Assembly: GCF_008033385.1 (NCBI RefSeq)
Contig: NZ_VOGY01000002.1
Span: 124,001-188,000, forward strand
From: Algibacter pacificus
GTDB lineage: Bacteria > Bacteroidota > Bacteroidia > Flavobacteriales > Flavobacteriaceae
DNA: 64,000 bases
Direction: 5' to 3'
In this document: positions 63,443 through 64,000 of the stretch, piece after piece
Layout: every line of letters begins with the position of its first letter
Numbering within the stretch: the first letter of the stretch is position 1
The notes under the pieces: model-generated
What the model was told of the DNA's origin: nothing
Databases searched by the model: none
The model's input: the letters and a program-made list of their open reading frames with translations, nothing else
Made by a program: the position numbers and the translations under genes

Positions 63443-64000
63443 ATGATATATCTAAAGTGTTTAGCGGTATTCATATTGGTTGTGGGATGTAAGCAACAAG
63501 TAAAACTTTCAAAAGAAAAAATTGAACCAACGAAACATATACAAGTACAGGGGCATAGAGGCGAACGAGGACATAGCCCTGAAAATACAATAAATGGTTT
63601 TAAAAATGCTATAAGTAAAGGTGTTGATGTTATTGAGTTAGATGTGGTAATATCAAAAGATCGTAAAGTAGTGGTATCGCATGAGCCCTTTATGTCATCG
63701 CTTTATGTTTTAACTCCGCAAGGCGAAAGTATTTCAAAAGCCAAAGAAAAGCAGTTTAATTTATACCAAATGACTTATGATAGTATTAAAACCTTTGAAG
63801 TTGGCCTAAAAGGTAATGTTAAGTTTCCGCAGCAAAAACGTATTAAAGCATACAAACCATTACTAGCCGAGGTTATTGATAGTGTTGAAACTTTTATTAT
63901 TAAGCATAAACTACCAGCAGTTGGTTATAATATTGAAATTAAATCGGTGCCACATCAATATGGAAAATATCAACCACAACCAAGTGAAATGGTAGATTTA
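63443..64000 (+). CDS. Glycerophosphodiester phosphodiesterase, lipoprotein, cut by window end
   Basis: The reading frame is open from the ATG at 63443 to the last base (186 codons). It begins with a lipoprotein signal ('FILVVGC', Cys at C16) and continues into a GDPD domain: 'GHRGERGHSPENT' with H38, R39 and E47, and 'VDVIELDVVISKD' with E65 and D67, the acidic metal ligands; 'VVVSHEP' holds the second catalytic His. A later 'YNIEIKSV' gives the next metal Glu. The enzyme cleaves glycerophosphodiesters to glycerol 3-phosphate plus an alcohol. It is a surface or periplasmic lipoprotein, 12 bp after the second phosphoesterase, so it belongs to the same operon. The C-terminus is outside the window. 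Confidence 0.92.
   Translation, partial: MIYLKCLAVFILVVGCKQQVKLSKEKIEPTKHIQVQGHRGERGHSPENTINGFKNAISKGVDVIELDVVISKDRKVVVSHEPFMSSLYVLTPQGESISKAKEKQFNLYQMTYDSIKTFEVGLKGNVKFPQQKRIKAYKPLLAEVIDSVETFIIKHKLPAVGYNIEIKSVPHQYGKYQPQPSEMVDL

Overview
The window is AT-rich bacterial DNA, almost certainly from a member of the Flavobacteriaceae (Bacteroidota), probably a marine or polymer-degrading one. The grounds are four SusC/SusD pairs with lipoprotein SusD partners, two ECF-sigma/FecR/SusC signalling sets, a fused ResB-CcsA cytochrome c maturation protein, a monothiol YtxJ/BrxC bacilliredoxin, a RDD-SpoIIM-DUF4129-DUF4350-MoxR-DUF58 membrane cluster, and several TAnnTTTG -7 boxes typical of the phylum. 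No rRNA, tRNA, CRISPR array, transposase or phage gene was seen.

Layout. 1-3.4 kb: the end of a DUF2891 gene, then pxpABC (5-oxoprolinase), closed by a bidirectional terminator shared with the convergent clpB (3.5-6.1 kb). 6.5-7.9 kb: ytxJ and an SBF-like transporter. 8.1-18.5 kb (minus strand): ECF sigma, FecR, STN-type SusC, SusD, a YdcF-family protein and a GH92 enzyme, read as a glycan (mannoside) uptake locus. 19-21.3 kb: a Tat-signal PLP aminotransferase coupled to an AEC-like permease. 21.5-29.5 kb: a TRIC-type channel and the RDD...MoxR-DUF58 membrane cluster. 29.6-37.2 kb: housekeeping and redox genes (GlpD, truncated haemoglobin, CcsBA, aldo/keto reductase, peroxiredoxin-like protein). 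37.4-51.3 kb: a PL8 polysaccharide lyase divergent from two tandem SusC/SusD pairs and a DUF1735-like lipoprotein. 51.7-64 kb: ECF sigma, FecR, STN-type SusC, SusD, a BACON lipoprotein, two calcineurin-like phosphoesterases and a glycerophosphodiester phosphodiesterase cut by the window end.

The two ECF/FecR/SusC sets are built alike. Both have a stable hairpin between fecR and susC. They differ in cargo: one carries a glycosidase, the other carries only phosphoester-cleaving enzymes, which suggests uptake of a phosphodiester-containing substrate. A second, independent signal is a dispersed structured repeat of about 85-95 nt, present three times (near 6.4, 22.1 and 36.4 kb) in both orientations, with compensatory changes in its closing stem.

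Everything here comes from reading the sequence and recalling protein families. No database search or folding program was run.
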